A stretch of 64,000 nucleotides of DNA from Bacteroidetes bacterium UBA6183 (GTDB lineage: Bacteria > Bacteroidota > Bacteroidia > UKL13-3): positions 26,817 to 90,816 of the forward strand of contig DITN01000007.1 in assembly GCA_002422865.1 (NCBI GenBank). The letters are read 5' to 3'. A program made the position numbers and the translations under genes. Below are positions 17,158 through 25,421 of the stretch, piece after piece; positions within the stretch are counted from its first letter, which is position 1, and every line of letters begins with the position of its first letter. The notes beneath the pieces are model-generated. The model was not told the origin of the DNA. It saw only the letters and a list, made by a program, of their open reading frames with translations, and did not search any database.

Positions 17158-17907
17158 ATGGATATAAACTCATTAACTCAACCACTACAATTTAAAATCG
17201 TGTATTTAGATGTTGTTACATCTACCAATACGCTTGCTCGCGAATGGTTGCAAGCTGGCGAAGCGAATGAAGGTTTAGTTATTTTGGCAAACGAGCAAAC
17301 CCAAGGGCGTGGACAGTTAAACAGTGTTTGGGAGAGTAATTCAGGTAAAAACTTATTGTGTACAGTTTTTTTGTCCCCTGCTTTTTTACCAATTACCCAA
17401 CAAACCTATTTAAACATGGCAATTTGTTTAGCTATGTTTGACACAGTTAACACATTCGCTCCGGGAACAAGTATCAAGTGGCCTAATGATATTTATATCA
17501 ACCAAAAAAAAGTAGCCGGTTTGCTTCTTGAAAATACCATTCAAGGCAATAACATTAAAAATAGTATTGCAGGAATTGGTCTTAATGTAAACCAATCGGA
17601 GTTTGGAATGAAAACAGCGACTTCATTATTGAATGAAACTCGTCAGATGTTTGTGGTTGATGAAATACTACAGTTATTGCTTAAATGTATCAATCAACGA
17701 TATGGTATGATTAAACTTAAACAGTTGGATGTAATTAATAAAGAGTACCACCAAAATTTGTTGGGCTTAAACCAAGAGCGCACTTTTAAAACCCAAACGG
17801 AAGAGTTTACAGGAACAATAAAAGGAGTTGATATACATGGCCAACTTTTGGTTAAACGAGGAGATACAATCAATACTTATCGAGTAAAAGAAATAAGCAT
17901 GTTATGA
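17158..17907 (+). CDS. birA: Biotin--[acetyl-CoA-carboxylase] ligase (monofunctional)
   Basis: This enzyme activates biotin with ATP and attaches it to the biotin carrier protein of acetyl-CoA carboxylase. The 249-residue chain begins directly with the catalytic domain (VTSTNTLAREWL) and lacks the DNA-binding domain of E. coli BirA. It shows the biotinyl-AMP motif QTQGRGQ, then KWPNDIYINQKKVAGLLLE and GIGLNVNQ. The C-terminal SH3-like domain closes the protein. Its stop overlaps the coaX start by four bases, so the two cofactor genes are coupled. Confidence 0.95.
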   Translation: MDINSLTQPLQFKIVYLDVVTSTNTLAREWLQAGEANEGLVILANEQTQGRGQLNSVWESNSGKNLLCTVFLSPAFLPITQQTYLNMAICLAMFDTVNTFAPGTSIKWPNDIYINQKKVAGLLLENTIQGNNIKNSIAGIGLNVNQSEFGMKTATSLLNETRQMFVVDEILQLLLKCINQRYGMIKLKQLDVINKEYHQNLLGLNQERTFKTQTEEFTGTIKGVDIHGQLLVKRGDTINTYRVKEISML

Positions 17908-18632
17908 TAACACTAGCCATCGATATTGGTAATACACGAACCAAAGCAGCTGTTTTTAATCAAAACGAGTTGATTGCAGAGGTAAATCTTCATCAACCGG
18001 ATGATTTACCTATTTTTATACAAACCCAACAACCCGTGCATGCCGTAATGTGTGCTGTTGGAGCCGGGGCTGATGAAATAGCTGAGGTAATTTCAAGCCA
18101 TCAAATACCATTATTAAGAGTTACCCATCAAACCGCATTTCCTTTTATTGTTCAATACAAAACGCCTCAAACATTAGGCATGGATCGGGTTGCAGGTATT
18201 GCGGCTGCGCAGCAGTTGTATCCACAAAAAAATTGTTTGGTGATTGATGCCGGTACTTGTATTACGTATGATTTTCTGTCGAAAGATAATCAATACACCG
18301 GAGGAGCCATTGCACCGGGCTTGCAAATGCGTTTAAAAGCCATGCATGAATTTACACTTAAGCTGCCTCAACCCGATTTAATTTGGCCCGAGGATTTTGA
18401 GGGTCAATCAACCAATGCTGCCTTATTAAGCGGAGTTTGTTTTGGTGTGGCAGATGAAATAAACGGGAAAATAGAACGTTATACCCAACGTTATGGCCCT
18501 TTGCAGGTATTATTATGTGGTGGTAATACAGCAATGTTGGCTAAACACATAAAAAACAACATATTTGCAGTGCCCTCATTAGTTTTGGTGGGGTTAAATC
18601 AAATCTTATTATTCCATGTTAATAAAGGCTAG
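17904..18632 (+). CDS. coaX: Type III pantothenate kinase
   Basis: This enzyme catalyses the first step of coenzyme A synthesis, phosphorylation of pantothenate. The 242-residue protein has the acetate-kinase-fold phosphate loop DIGNTRTK, the motif TLGMDRVAGIAAA, the catalytic DAGTCITYDF and GGAIAPGL. These are the four signatures of CoaX. Translation is coupled to birA by overlap. The next gene (18616) starts within its last 17 bases. Confidence 0.96.
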   Translation: MITLAIDIGNTRTKAAVFNQNELIAEVNLHQPDDLPIFIQTQQPVHAVMCAVGAGADEIAEVISSHQIPLLRVTHQTAFPFIVQYKTPQTLGMDRVAGIAAAQQLYPQKNCLVIDAGTCITYDFLSKDNQYTGGAIAPGLQMRLKAMHEFTLKLPQPDLIWPEDFEGQSTNAALLSGVCFGVADEINGKIERYTQRYGPLQVLLCGGNTAMLAKHIKNNIFAVPSLVLVGLNQILLFHVNKG

Positions 18633-19902
18633 AAGCCTCTTCAGTATAACGATGATACTGTTAGGGTATCATCTTTCGGCACAAAATTTATCCAAGTCGC
18701 CATACTCGGCACTTGGTGTTGGCGATATGCAATTTGGAGGCAGTGCTTGGATGCACGGTATGGGCCAAATTAATCAAGGCATTAGTTCTCCAAATGCCAT
18801 TAATAATCAAAATCCGGCTTCGTATAGTGCTTTTCAACTCAGTACTTGGGATGCAGCTGCCACGGGATCAATGGCAAACATCAGTACAAAAACAGCTACC
18901 GGTAGTTTTAACACCGCATCAATGGCTTATATGGCATTGGGAATGCCGCTTTCGCAAAAATTAAATTGGGGACTAAGTTTCGGATTGATGCCATATTCGG
19001 GTGTTGGCTATAACATAACCCGTCAGGTTCAAACCTCAACTTTTAATGGTACCGAAAGCATTGAAGGAAGTGGTGGCCTATCAAAGTTCTACATAGGATC
19101 GGGAATACGGGTTTATAAAGGACTTGCATTGGGTTTTAATGCTTCATATGTTTATGGTCAAATTCGTAATACCACATTGTTAAGCATACCACGCGATTCG
19201 TTAATGTATAATTTGGTTGAAAACCGTGATAGGTATATGGGCGATTTTATGTTTGAAGTGGGTTTACAATACACGGATACCTTCAAATACAAAGAACGTA
19301 AATATAGTTTTGGAATTGGTACAACATTCGGTCCGCAAACCAACATGAGTGCCACAGATAACTATAATGTACGCACTTTAGGTGTTGGTGTTACCGCACC
19401 AACCAATATTGGTAAAGATACCGTAGCAAATTCAGACGCTCGTTCGGGTACAGTTGTTTTACCCATGTATTTAAAAGGTGGTATATTTTTTCAGCAAGTA
19501 AATAAATGGGGTGTTGGGGTTGATGTTGGTTACAATAATTGGGCAAACTACTTAGGCATGGGTGTTCGCGATTCGCTTAAAAACATGACAAGCATAAGTA
19601 TAGGTGGATTTTATACGCCAGATGCATATGCCATTAAGGGTTACTTGAAAAGAGTTGAGTACCGAGCTGGTATGCGTTATGATAACGGTATGTTGAGTGC
19701 AAATGGGACAAATGTTTCAACGCTTGCATTTTCCGTTGGGGCAGGTTTACCGCTTGGCAAAACGCGCTCTAAAGTTAACCTGGCGGCAGAATACATGTTG
19801 CGTGGCACCACCGAACAAAAATTGGTACGAGAAGAATATGTAAGATTTGTTATCGGGGTTTCAATCTCCGATAAGTGGTTCCACCGTTACAGATACGATT
19901 AA
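18616..19902 (+). CDS. Outer-membrane beta-barrel protein of unknown function
   Basis: A 428-residue protein with a signal peptide ending near HLSAQ and a mature part that begins NLSKSPYSALGVGDM. The rest is rich in Gly, Asn and aromatic residues in alternating strands (LNWGLSFGLMPYSGVGYNI, AFSVGAGLPLGKTRSKVNLAAEYML). It resembles Bacteroidota outer-membrane barrels placed next to lptC, but I cannot name the family with confidence. It overlaps coaX by 17 bases and lies 3 bases before lptC, which places it in an envelope-assembly operon. Confidence 0.7.
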   Translation: MLIKARSLFSITMILLGYHLSAQNLSKSPYSALGVGDMQFGGSAWMHGMGQINQGISSPNAINNQNPASYSAFQLSTWDAAATGSMANISTKTATGSFNTASMAYMALGMPLSQKLNWGLSFGLMPYSGVGYNITRQVQTSTFNGTESIEGSGGLSKFYIGSGIRVYKGLALGFNASYVYGQIRNTTLLSIPRDSLMYNLVENRDRYMGDFMFEVGLQYTDTFKYKERKYSFGIGTTFGPQTNMSATDNYNVRTLGVGVTAPTNIGKDTVANSDARSGTVVLPMYLKGGIFFQQVNKWGVGVDVGYNNWANYLGMGVRDSLKNMTSISIGGFYTPDAYAIKGYLKRVEYRAGMRYDNGMLSANGTNVSTLAFSVGAGLPLGKTRSKVNLAAEYMLRGTTEQKLVREEYVRFVIGVSISDKWFHRYRYD

Positions 19903-19905
19903 TAC

Positions 19906-20445
19906 ATGCGTTTAACAATCTGGTGCATACTGCTGTTAAATGTAGTTTTAGTTGCTTGCGGTAGCGGCAACACGGAGGAGGTTAAGCTTGTTTCGGCTGA
20001 GCGTGTTTTACCCATAGAAACAGGTAAAGATGTGCTTATAAATTATACAGATAGTGGCTCAACAAAAGCTAAAGTAAAAGCACCTTTGTTGGAAAGGTAT
20101 GCTACAGAAGATAAAAACTACACAGAAATGCGCAAAGGCATTAGTGTTGAATTTTTGAATAAAAACGGTACCATAGAAAGTTTTTTAAAAGCTAAATATG
20201 CCATTCGTTATGATCGTGAAAAGCGCATGGTTGCCCGAAACGATGTTGTGGTTTTAAACACAGCAGGCGACACCTTGCGTACTGAAGAGTTGATTTGGGA
20301 AGAAGCCACACAGCGCGTTCATTCCGATAAATTTGTTCGCATAACCACCAAAACAGAGATTATTATGGGCGATGGTTTTGAGTCTGACATAACATTTAAA
20401 AACCCCAAAATATATAAAATACGAGGAATCGTTAATTTGAAGTAA
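19906..20445 (+). CDS. lptC: LptC-like lipopolysaccharide export protein (lipoprotein)
   Basis: A 179-residue protein with a lipobox (VLVACGSG). Its periplasmic LptC/OstA-like beta-jellyroll includes SGSTKAKVKAPLLERY, YTEMRKGISVEFLNKNGTIES, AKYAIRYDREKRMVARNDVVV and GDTLRTEELIWEE. LptC passes lipopolysaccharide from the LptBFG extractor toward LptA. In Bacteroidota it is commonly a lipoprotein, as here. It follows the barrel gene by three bases, and an lptE-like gene lies 1.9 kb further on. Confidence 0.85.
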   Translation: MRLTIWCILLLNVVLVACGSGNTEEVKLVSAERVLPIETGKDVLINYTDSGSTKAKVKAPLLERYATEDKNYTEMRKGISVEFLNKNGTIESFLKAKYAIRYDREKRMVARNDVVVLNTAGDTLRTEELIWEEATQRVHSDKFVRITTKTEIIMGDGFESDITFKNPKIYKIRGIVNLK

Positions 20446-20540
20446 GCAGTCGTCAACTGCTATGGAAGGGTAGTGTGACATTAATGAATAAGTAGTTCGT
20501 TTTTGAACCGAATTTCTATCCTTTTTCATACATTGCATGT

Positions 20541-20888
20541 ATGTTTAAGCATCAACGTTTATTAGAAAACATGCACATACCCATGTGGCTTATTAAAGAT
20601 ACATGCTGGATGTTGCAGTTTAAATTGTTGGGGACTATTGTGGCCTTACCAACCATAAGTATGGCCTTATATCTAGTAATCATCACCCGGAATTTTCCCA
20701 AGCGATTTTGGCCTAACATGGCTGTTTTGTTCTGGATTAGCGCAAATACTACTTGGATGTTGGGAGAGTTTTATCAATTTAGTTTTATATTTCCTGCGTT
20801 AGCACTATTCTGCGCAGGTATTTTAGCTATTATGGCATATATGTATATTATTTTAATAGGCTCAAAACCCCAACACAACAAGGATTGA
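20541..20888 (+). CDS. Small membrane protein, unknown
   Basis: A 115-residue protein with three probable membrane helices, about 27-49 (FKLLGTIVALPTISMALYL), 58-77 and 82-106. A short charged C-terminal tail follows (GSKPQHNKD). No family was recognised. It stands alone between lptC and citrate synthase with about 95 bases before and 128 bases after it. Hydrophobic pattern and the ATG start support a real gene. Confidence 0.6.
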   Translation: MFKHQRLLENMHIPMWLIKDTCWMLQFKLLGTIVALPTISMALYLVIITRNFPKRFWPNMAVLFWISANTTWMLGEFYQFSFIFPALALFCAGILAIMAYMYIILIGSKPQHNKD

Positions 20889-21016
20889 AAAATTATAACA
20901 ATAAATTATTGCCATAATTTCCCTAATTCAAAAAACAAATACTAATTTTACGCGGTTTTATATTACACACATAGCAAAATAGTCACTTCGTTTTATAGGT
21001 TTTTTAATAGAACATA

Positions 21017-22339
21017 ATGGATAAAATTAAAGATAGGTTTGAAGAAATCGGCTTACCTAAAGCAGCAGAAATTAAAGAATTTTTAAAGGCAAATGCGGAT
21101 GTTCCAATGGGAACGTACACATTAGATTCAGTATCATCTGGTATGAAGGGAATGATAGGCCTTATCACTGAAACTTCATTGTTAGATGCCGAAGAAGGAA
21201 TTCGTTTCAGAGGTTACAGTATTCCTGAGTTAAGAGAAAAACTTCCACGCTTGGAAGGTACAACCGAGCCATTACCTGAAGGTTTGTTCTATTTGATGTT
21301 AATTGGTAAAATTCCTACTTACGATGAAATGTATGAAGTGGGTAGCAATTGGACAAAACGTGCTATTGTGCCTAAGCATGTTTTTGAAGTAATAGATGCT
21401 TTACCAACATCAACTCATCCAATGACACAGTTTTCTGTGGCAATTATGGCTATGCAAACTGAAAGTGAATTTGCTGCTGCTTATCGGAATGGTGTTAACA
21501 AAAAAGACTATTGGGTTCATACTTTTGAAGATTCGATGAATTTAATTGCTCGCTTACCTCGTGTAGCAGCATACATTTATCGCAGAACATACAAAAATAA
21601 CGTTCATATAGAACCTAACCCGAAATTAGATTGGGCTGCAAACTTTGCACACATGTTGGGTTATGGCGATAGCGAGGGTTTTAAAGAACTAATGCGTTTA
21701 TACATGGTTATCCATGCAGACCATGAAGGTGGAAACGTATCTGCTCATACTACGCATTTAGTAGGTTCAGCTTTAAGCGATCCATACTTGGCATTCTCTG
21801 CAGCAATGAATGGTTTAGCTGGTCCATTACACGGCTTAGCTAACCAAGAAGTAATTCGTTGGGTATTGGAGTTACAAGAAGCTTTAGGAGGTGGTAAACC
21901 AAGCAAACAACAAATTGAAGATTATATCAACAAAACAATAAACGAAGGAAAAGTTGTACCGGGTTATGGTCATGCCGTATTGCGTAAAACAGATCCTCGC
22001 TTTACTGCTCAAATGGAATTTGCAAAAACGCATATGCCTACTGATGAGTTAGTAAATATTGTTTGGGATGTATATGATGTTGCTCCGAATATTTTGGGCA
22101 ACTTCAAAAAAATCAAAAATCCATGGCCAAATGTTGATGCGCACAGTGGTGCATTATTATTGCACTACGGCTTAAAAGAATACGATTTCTTCACCGTATT
22201 ATTCGGTGTGTCGCGTGCTTTAGGAGTGTTAACATCATTAATTTGGGACAGAGCTTTAGGTATGGCCCTAGAACGTCCTAAGTCAGTAACATCCGATTGG
22301 ATTAAGAATAAAATTGCAGCTCAATCACAAGCAAAATAA
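21017..22339 (+). CDS. gltA: Citrate synthase, eukaryotic (type I) form
   Basis: This enzyme condenses acetyl-CoA with oxaloacetate at the entry of the citric acid cycle. The 440-residue protein has the catalytic region HADHEGGNVSAHT, the signature GLAGPLHGLANQE, GYGHAVLRKTDPRF with the second catalytic His, and NVDAHSG with the catalytic Asp. The long N-terminus (RFEEIGLPKAAEIKEFL) and the pattern HEGGNVS put it with the dimeric mitochondrial-type enzymes rather than the NADH-regulated hexameric form of enterobacteria. It is followed without any gap by the lptE-like gene. Confidence 0.93.
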   Translation: MDKIKDRFEEIGLPKAAEIKEFLKANADVPMGTYTLDSVSSGMKGMIGLITETSLLDAEEGIRFRGYSIPELREKLPRLEGTTEPLPEGLFYLMLIGKIPTYDEMYEVGSNWTKRAIVPKHVFEVIDALPTSTHPMTQFSVAIMAMQTESEFAAAYRNGVNKKDYWVHTFEDSMNLIARLPRVAAYIYRRTYKNNVHIEPNPKLDWAANFAHMLGYGDSEGFKELMRLYMVIHADHEGGNVSAHTTHLVGSALSDPYLAFSAAMNGLAGPLHGLANQEVIRWVLELQEALGGGKPSKQQIEDYINKTINEGKVVPGYGHAVLRKTDPRFTAQMEFAKTHMPTDELVNIVWDVYDVAPNILGNFKKIKNPWPNVDAHSGALLLHYGLKEYDFFTVLFGVSRALGVLTSLIWDRALGMALERPKSVTSDWIKNKIAAQSQAK

Positions 22340-22849
22340 ATGTCAGCTAAACGCTTTATTTTATTATATATCACAGCCGGTTTGTTTACACTAACCGGCT
22401 GTGGTTTTTATTCTCATACGGGTGCATCGGTTCCGCCTAATGCCAAAACCTTTTCTGTTGAATACATTAATAATGTGTCTAGCATTGTTATGCCATCCCT
22501 AAGCCAAGTTTTGACAGAAAAACTTAAATCGAGGTTTATTAACGAGACTACATTGAAGCTCACCCAACAAGATGGAGATGTGCGCTTTAGTGGTAAAATA
22601 TTAAATTACGTAACCTCGCCTGTGGCGGTGCAAGGCAACCAACAAAACGCGGTAAATAGGTTAACGGTAACCATAGAAATTACCTACCAAAATACCAAAG
22701 ACGAAACCAAAAATTTTACCCAACAGTTCAGCAATTTTGTTGATTATCCTGCTACTGAAAATTTTTCTGCGGTAGAAACTGATTTGGTAAATAAGGTTAC
22801 TGATATTTTGGTGCAAGACGTTTTTAATAAAGCCTTTATTAATTGGTAA
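22340..22849 (+). CDS. lptE: LptE-like lipoprotein
   Basis: A 169-residue lipoprotein with lipobox TLTGCGFY. It shows the LptE pattern of a GCGFY start, then FSVEYINNVSSIVMPSLSQVLTEKLKSRF and GDVRFSGKILNYVTSPVAV. LptE plugs and assembles the LptD barrel that inserts lipopolysaccharide in the outer membrane. The ATG directly abuts the stop of gltA. The order lptE, helical TPR protein, secG is a familiar Bacteroidota arrangement. Confidence 0.85.
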   Translation: MSAKRFILLYITAGLFTLTGCGFYSHTGASVPPNAKTFSVEYINNVSSIVMPSLSQVLTEKLKSRFINETTLKLTQQDGDVRFSGKILNYVTSPVAVQGNQQNAVNRLTVTIEITYQNTKDETKNFTQQFSNFVDYPATENFSAVETDLVNKVTDILVQDVFNKAFINW

Positions 22850-22927
22850 ATTGATGATTGGTGCCTTGAGGGTACTTTCTATTGTTCATCAATTCAAAAA
22901 AAAACCGTTTATTCGCATATTCACCGC

Positions 22928-24058
22928 ATGAACAAAACGGAATTCATACAACTCATTCAAAACCCTGATTTGCCAGCTGCAAAACATGTTGCTGCGCTCA
23001 AGCAAATTGTGGCTGATTTTCCGTATTTTACCCAAGCCCGTGTTTTACTGGCAAAGGCTTTGCACAACGAAAAACATTACGAATACGAAAAGTTTTTAAA
23101 ACAAACAGCTTTGGCTGTTCCTGATAGGGATGTGTTATATCATTACCTGCATAACCTTACACCGCAGTGGCAATCACAGCAAACAGCAGTTAAAGTAGAA
23201 CAACCAATTGTTGTGGTTCAAAAGGATGTTGCTCCTGAACCCGAAACTGCAATTGAACAACCTGTTAACTTACCTGAGGAATTTGTTGAAGAACGTGTTG
23301 CGGTTGAAGAAGATATTGAGGTAGCGCAAACTAAAGAAGAATTGGATGTAGACCTGGCCATTACAACATTGTTAGAGGGCAGCAATATAACACCACCTCA
23401 AAAAGAGGTTGTGTTAACTCATGTAGAATCAGATAAAGACATTATTGAATCTGTCGCTGATACTTTAGATGAAAAGACCATAAACAATGAGTTGCCTGAA
23501 GCACAGCCTTTAACTGATGAAGTTGAGGAGGAGGAGGAATTGAGTTTTGTGGAGTGGCTGCAACGTAAGAATAATGCAGAGAAAAAGATAGATACAAAGC
23601 CTGAAGCTAATACGGTTATACCTGAAATAAAAGTAGACAAAACACCTCTTCCAAAAACTGTTAACTCAACTTCTGATGCCATCACAGATACCAAAGGGGA
23701 TCATAAAAAGCAGGAATCAACCATTCCTCAGGTTTCAGAAGTTACAAAAGCTGAAATAGAAGAGGCCGTTGCTAAAAGTAATGTGAATGATTTCCAGAAT
23801 ATTTTAGATAAGTTTATTAAAGAAAATCCGAGTATTAGCAGACCGAAAGCCGAATTTTTTAATCCCGTGAATATGGCAAGGCAAAGTGTGGAAGAAGACG
23901 AGGAGCTTGTAACAGAGACACTTGCAAATTTACTTTATAAACAAGGTAACCTTAAAAAGGCAATCAGGGCATACGAAAAATTATGTTTGTTATATCCAAG
24001 CAAAATGACTTATTTTGCGAGCCTTATACAAAAAATTAAAACAGAACTAAAAGACTAA
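22928..24058 (+). CDS. TPR-like protein with acidic linker, unknown
   Basis: A 376-residue soluble protein in three parts. The N-terminal helical part (1-85) reads LIQNPDLPAAKHVAALKQIVADFPYF. The long middle is rich in Glu and Val with low-complexity character (EEEEELSFVEWLQRKN). A short C-terminal TPR-like end reads ETLANLLYKQGNLKKAIRAYEKLCLLYPSK. No enzyme motif is seen. It lies between lptE and secG, five bases before the latter. Similar proteins sit in the same place in other Bacteroidota, but the function is unknown. Confidence 0.75.
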   Translation: MNKTEFIQLIQNPDLPAAKHVAALKQIVADFPYFTQARVLLAKALHNEKHYEYEKFLKQTALAVPDRDVLYHYLHNLTPQWQSQQTAVKVEQPIVVVQKDVAPEPETAIEQPVNLPEEFVEERVAVEEDIEVAQTKEELDVDLAITTLLEGSNITPPQKEVVLTHVESDKDIIESVADTLDEKTINNELPEAQPLTDEVEEEEELSFVEWLQRKNNAEKKIDTKPEANTVIPEIKVDKTPLPKTVNSTSDAITDTKGDHKKQESTIPQVSEVTKAEIEEAVAKSNVNDFQNILDKFIKENPSISRPKAEFFNPVNMARQSVEEDEELVTETLANLLYKQGNLKKAIRAYEKLCLLYPSKMTYFASLIQKIKTELKD

Positions 24059-24063
24059 TCACC

Positions 24064-24450
24064 ATGTATACAGTATTTTCAATCATCATCATTTTAGTGT
24101 GCATTTTGCTAACACTTGTAGTATTAATTCAAAATCCAAAAGGTGGAGGAATTGCGGCAAACTTTGCAGCACCAAACCAAATTATGGGTGTTAAACGTAG
24201 CAGTGATGTTATCGAAAAGGCAACATGGATTTTAGCCGTGGTACTTATTGTATTTTCATTGGCAAGTAATTTTGTTCGTCCTACGGCTGATACCGAAGGT
24301 GATGCTCCTGAAAGCCGCATTAAAGATCAAATTGAGAACACAGCAGCACCTGCTCCTTTAGTAGCACCATCACCTGCTCCGGCTGAAACAACCCTGGCAC
24401 CTGCAAATAATGGTGAAGCCGCTCCTGCAACAACTACTCCAGCTAACTAA
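24064..24450 (+). CDS. secG: Preprotein translocase subunit SecG
   Basis: A 128-residue inner-membrane protein. It has two membrane helices (about 3-22 and 55-74) joined by the conserved loop IQNPKGGGIAANFAAPNQIMGVKRSSDVIEKATW. SecG helps the SecYE channel move proteins. The C-terminal third is an Ala/Pro/Thr-rich tail (PAPAETTLAPANNGEAAPATT), longer than in E. coli and common in this phylum. It is the last gene of its group and is followed by a terminator. Confidence 0.93.
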   Translation: MYTVFSIIIILVCILLTLVVLIQNPKGGGIAANFAAPNQIMGVKRSSDVIEKATWILAVVLIVFSLASNFVRPTADTEGDAPESRIKDQIENTAAPAPLVAPSPAPAETTLAPANNGEAAPATTTPAN

Positions 24451-24477
24451 TAGCTGAAAAATACTATAATTAAAATT

Positions 24478-24508
24478 AAAAGGGTTACGCGCACAGCGTA
24501 ACCCTTTT
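24478..24508. terminator. Bidirectional terminator after secG
   Basis: AAAAGGGTTACGC (24478-24490) pairs with GCGTAACCCTTTT (24496-24508). A T run follows on the plus strand, and A-rich sequence serves the minus-strand gene that ends at 24510. Confidence 0.85.
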
Positions 24509-24509
24509 T

Positions 24510-25208
24510 TTATGCAATTTGCTTTAGTAATAACCTCTTTGCAATAGGTAAAACGGTATACTCCACAGGGTATTCGTAATTGGTTTGAATACTGAATGTA
24601 GCAGGGTTTGGAAGTTTACGGTGTTGTTTTATCAAATCAATTTTTATGTTTTCGAAAGTGTTTATGAAACCAATTTTGTATGATTTTATAAATTGGGTTG
24701 ATAGGCTTTTGTACTCATCATCCCTATGCATAAAAAGACCAAGTTTATATTCGTACACCTTAATCTCGTTTGATCTTAAAAGCAGGTACCCCTCATGTTT
24801 ATATATGGGTATGATGCCAACAGGCTCTAACAATATTTCTTGTTCTATAAAATCGTGTATGTCCTTGCCTTCTTCAATGTGCTTTTGTATTTCAGGTAAA
24901 CTAAAGGCAATTACCTCATCCAAATGATTCATCAATTCATCATTGGAAATTACTTTATTGAAATGTAGTTTAAAGTTGGTTAAATCTATTTTATCAATGT
25001 ACTCAGGAAAAGTATCATATAGCTCATCCTTTTGTTTTTTAAATGCAATTAAATTGCGGTAATGTTCTACCAAATCAGATAAAGCAGGGTATAATTTAGT
25101 TTGATTAAATGCTTTGTTTACAGATTGCAGATAGGCCAACAACACAAATCTTTTATACTCAAAATCTGCATGGTTTTCGAAGAACCAATTTTTATTGAGT
25201 TTTTGCAT
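24510..25208 (-). CDS. Hypothetical cytoplasmic protein
   Basis: A 232-residue protein without a signal peptide or membrane helix. It starts MQKLNKNWFFENHADFEYKRFVLLAYLQSVN. The sequence is mostly helical, with charged, aromatic-rich segments (EHYRNLIAFKKQKDELYDTFPEYIDKI) and a C-terminal part with beta character (EYPVEYTVLPIAKRLLLKQIA). I do not recognise the family. It stands alone, with 213 non-coding bases before the next minus-strand gene and a shared terminator at its end. Confidence 0.65.
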   Translation of the reverse strand: MQKLNKNWFFENHADFEYKRFVLLAYLQSVNKAFNQTKLYPALSDLVEHYRNLIAFKKQKDELYDTFPEYIDKIDLTNFKLHFNKVISNDELMNHLDEVIAFSLPEIQKHIEEGKDIHDFIEQEILLEPVGIIPIYKHEGYLLLRSNEIKVYEYKLGLFMHRDDEYKSLSTQFIKSYKIGFINTFENIKIDLIKQHRKLPNPATFSIQTNYEYPVEYTVLPIAKRLLLKQIA

Positions 25209-25421
25209 AGCCTTAAGTATTTATCACTTAACGCTAATTTAATAAAAAATATTTTAATCCAAGTTATTCATTTGAAATACAAATAGAATAAACGATATAT
25301 GAAAATCAATCCTTTTGGTTTGCGTTGTACTACAACCCAAAGGTGATTTTCAAAATCGGGATTAACCCAACTAATACAGATAGTGTGGCTCATGCTTCGC
25401 CTTCTACTGCATAATTTGGGT

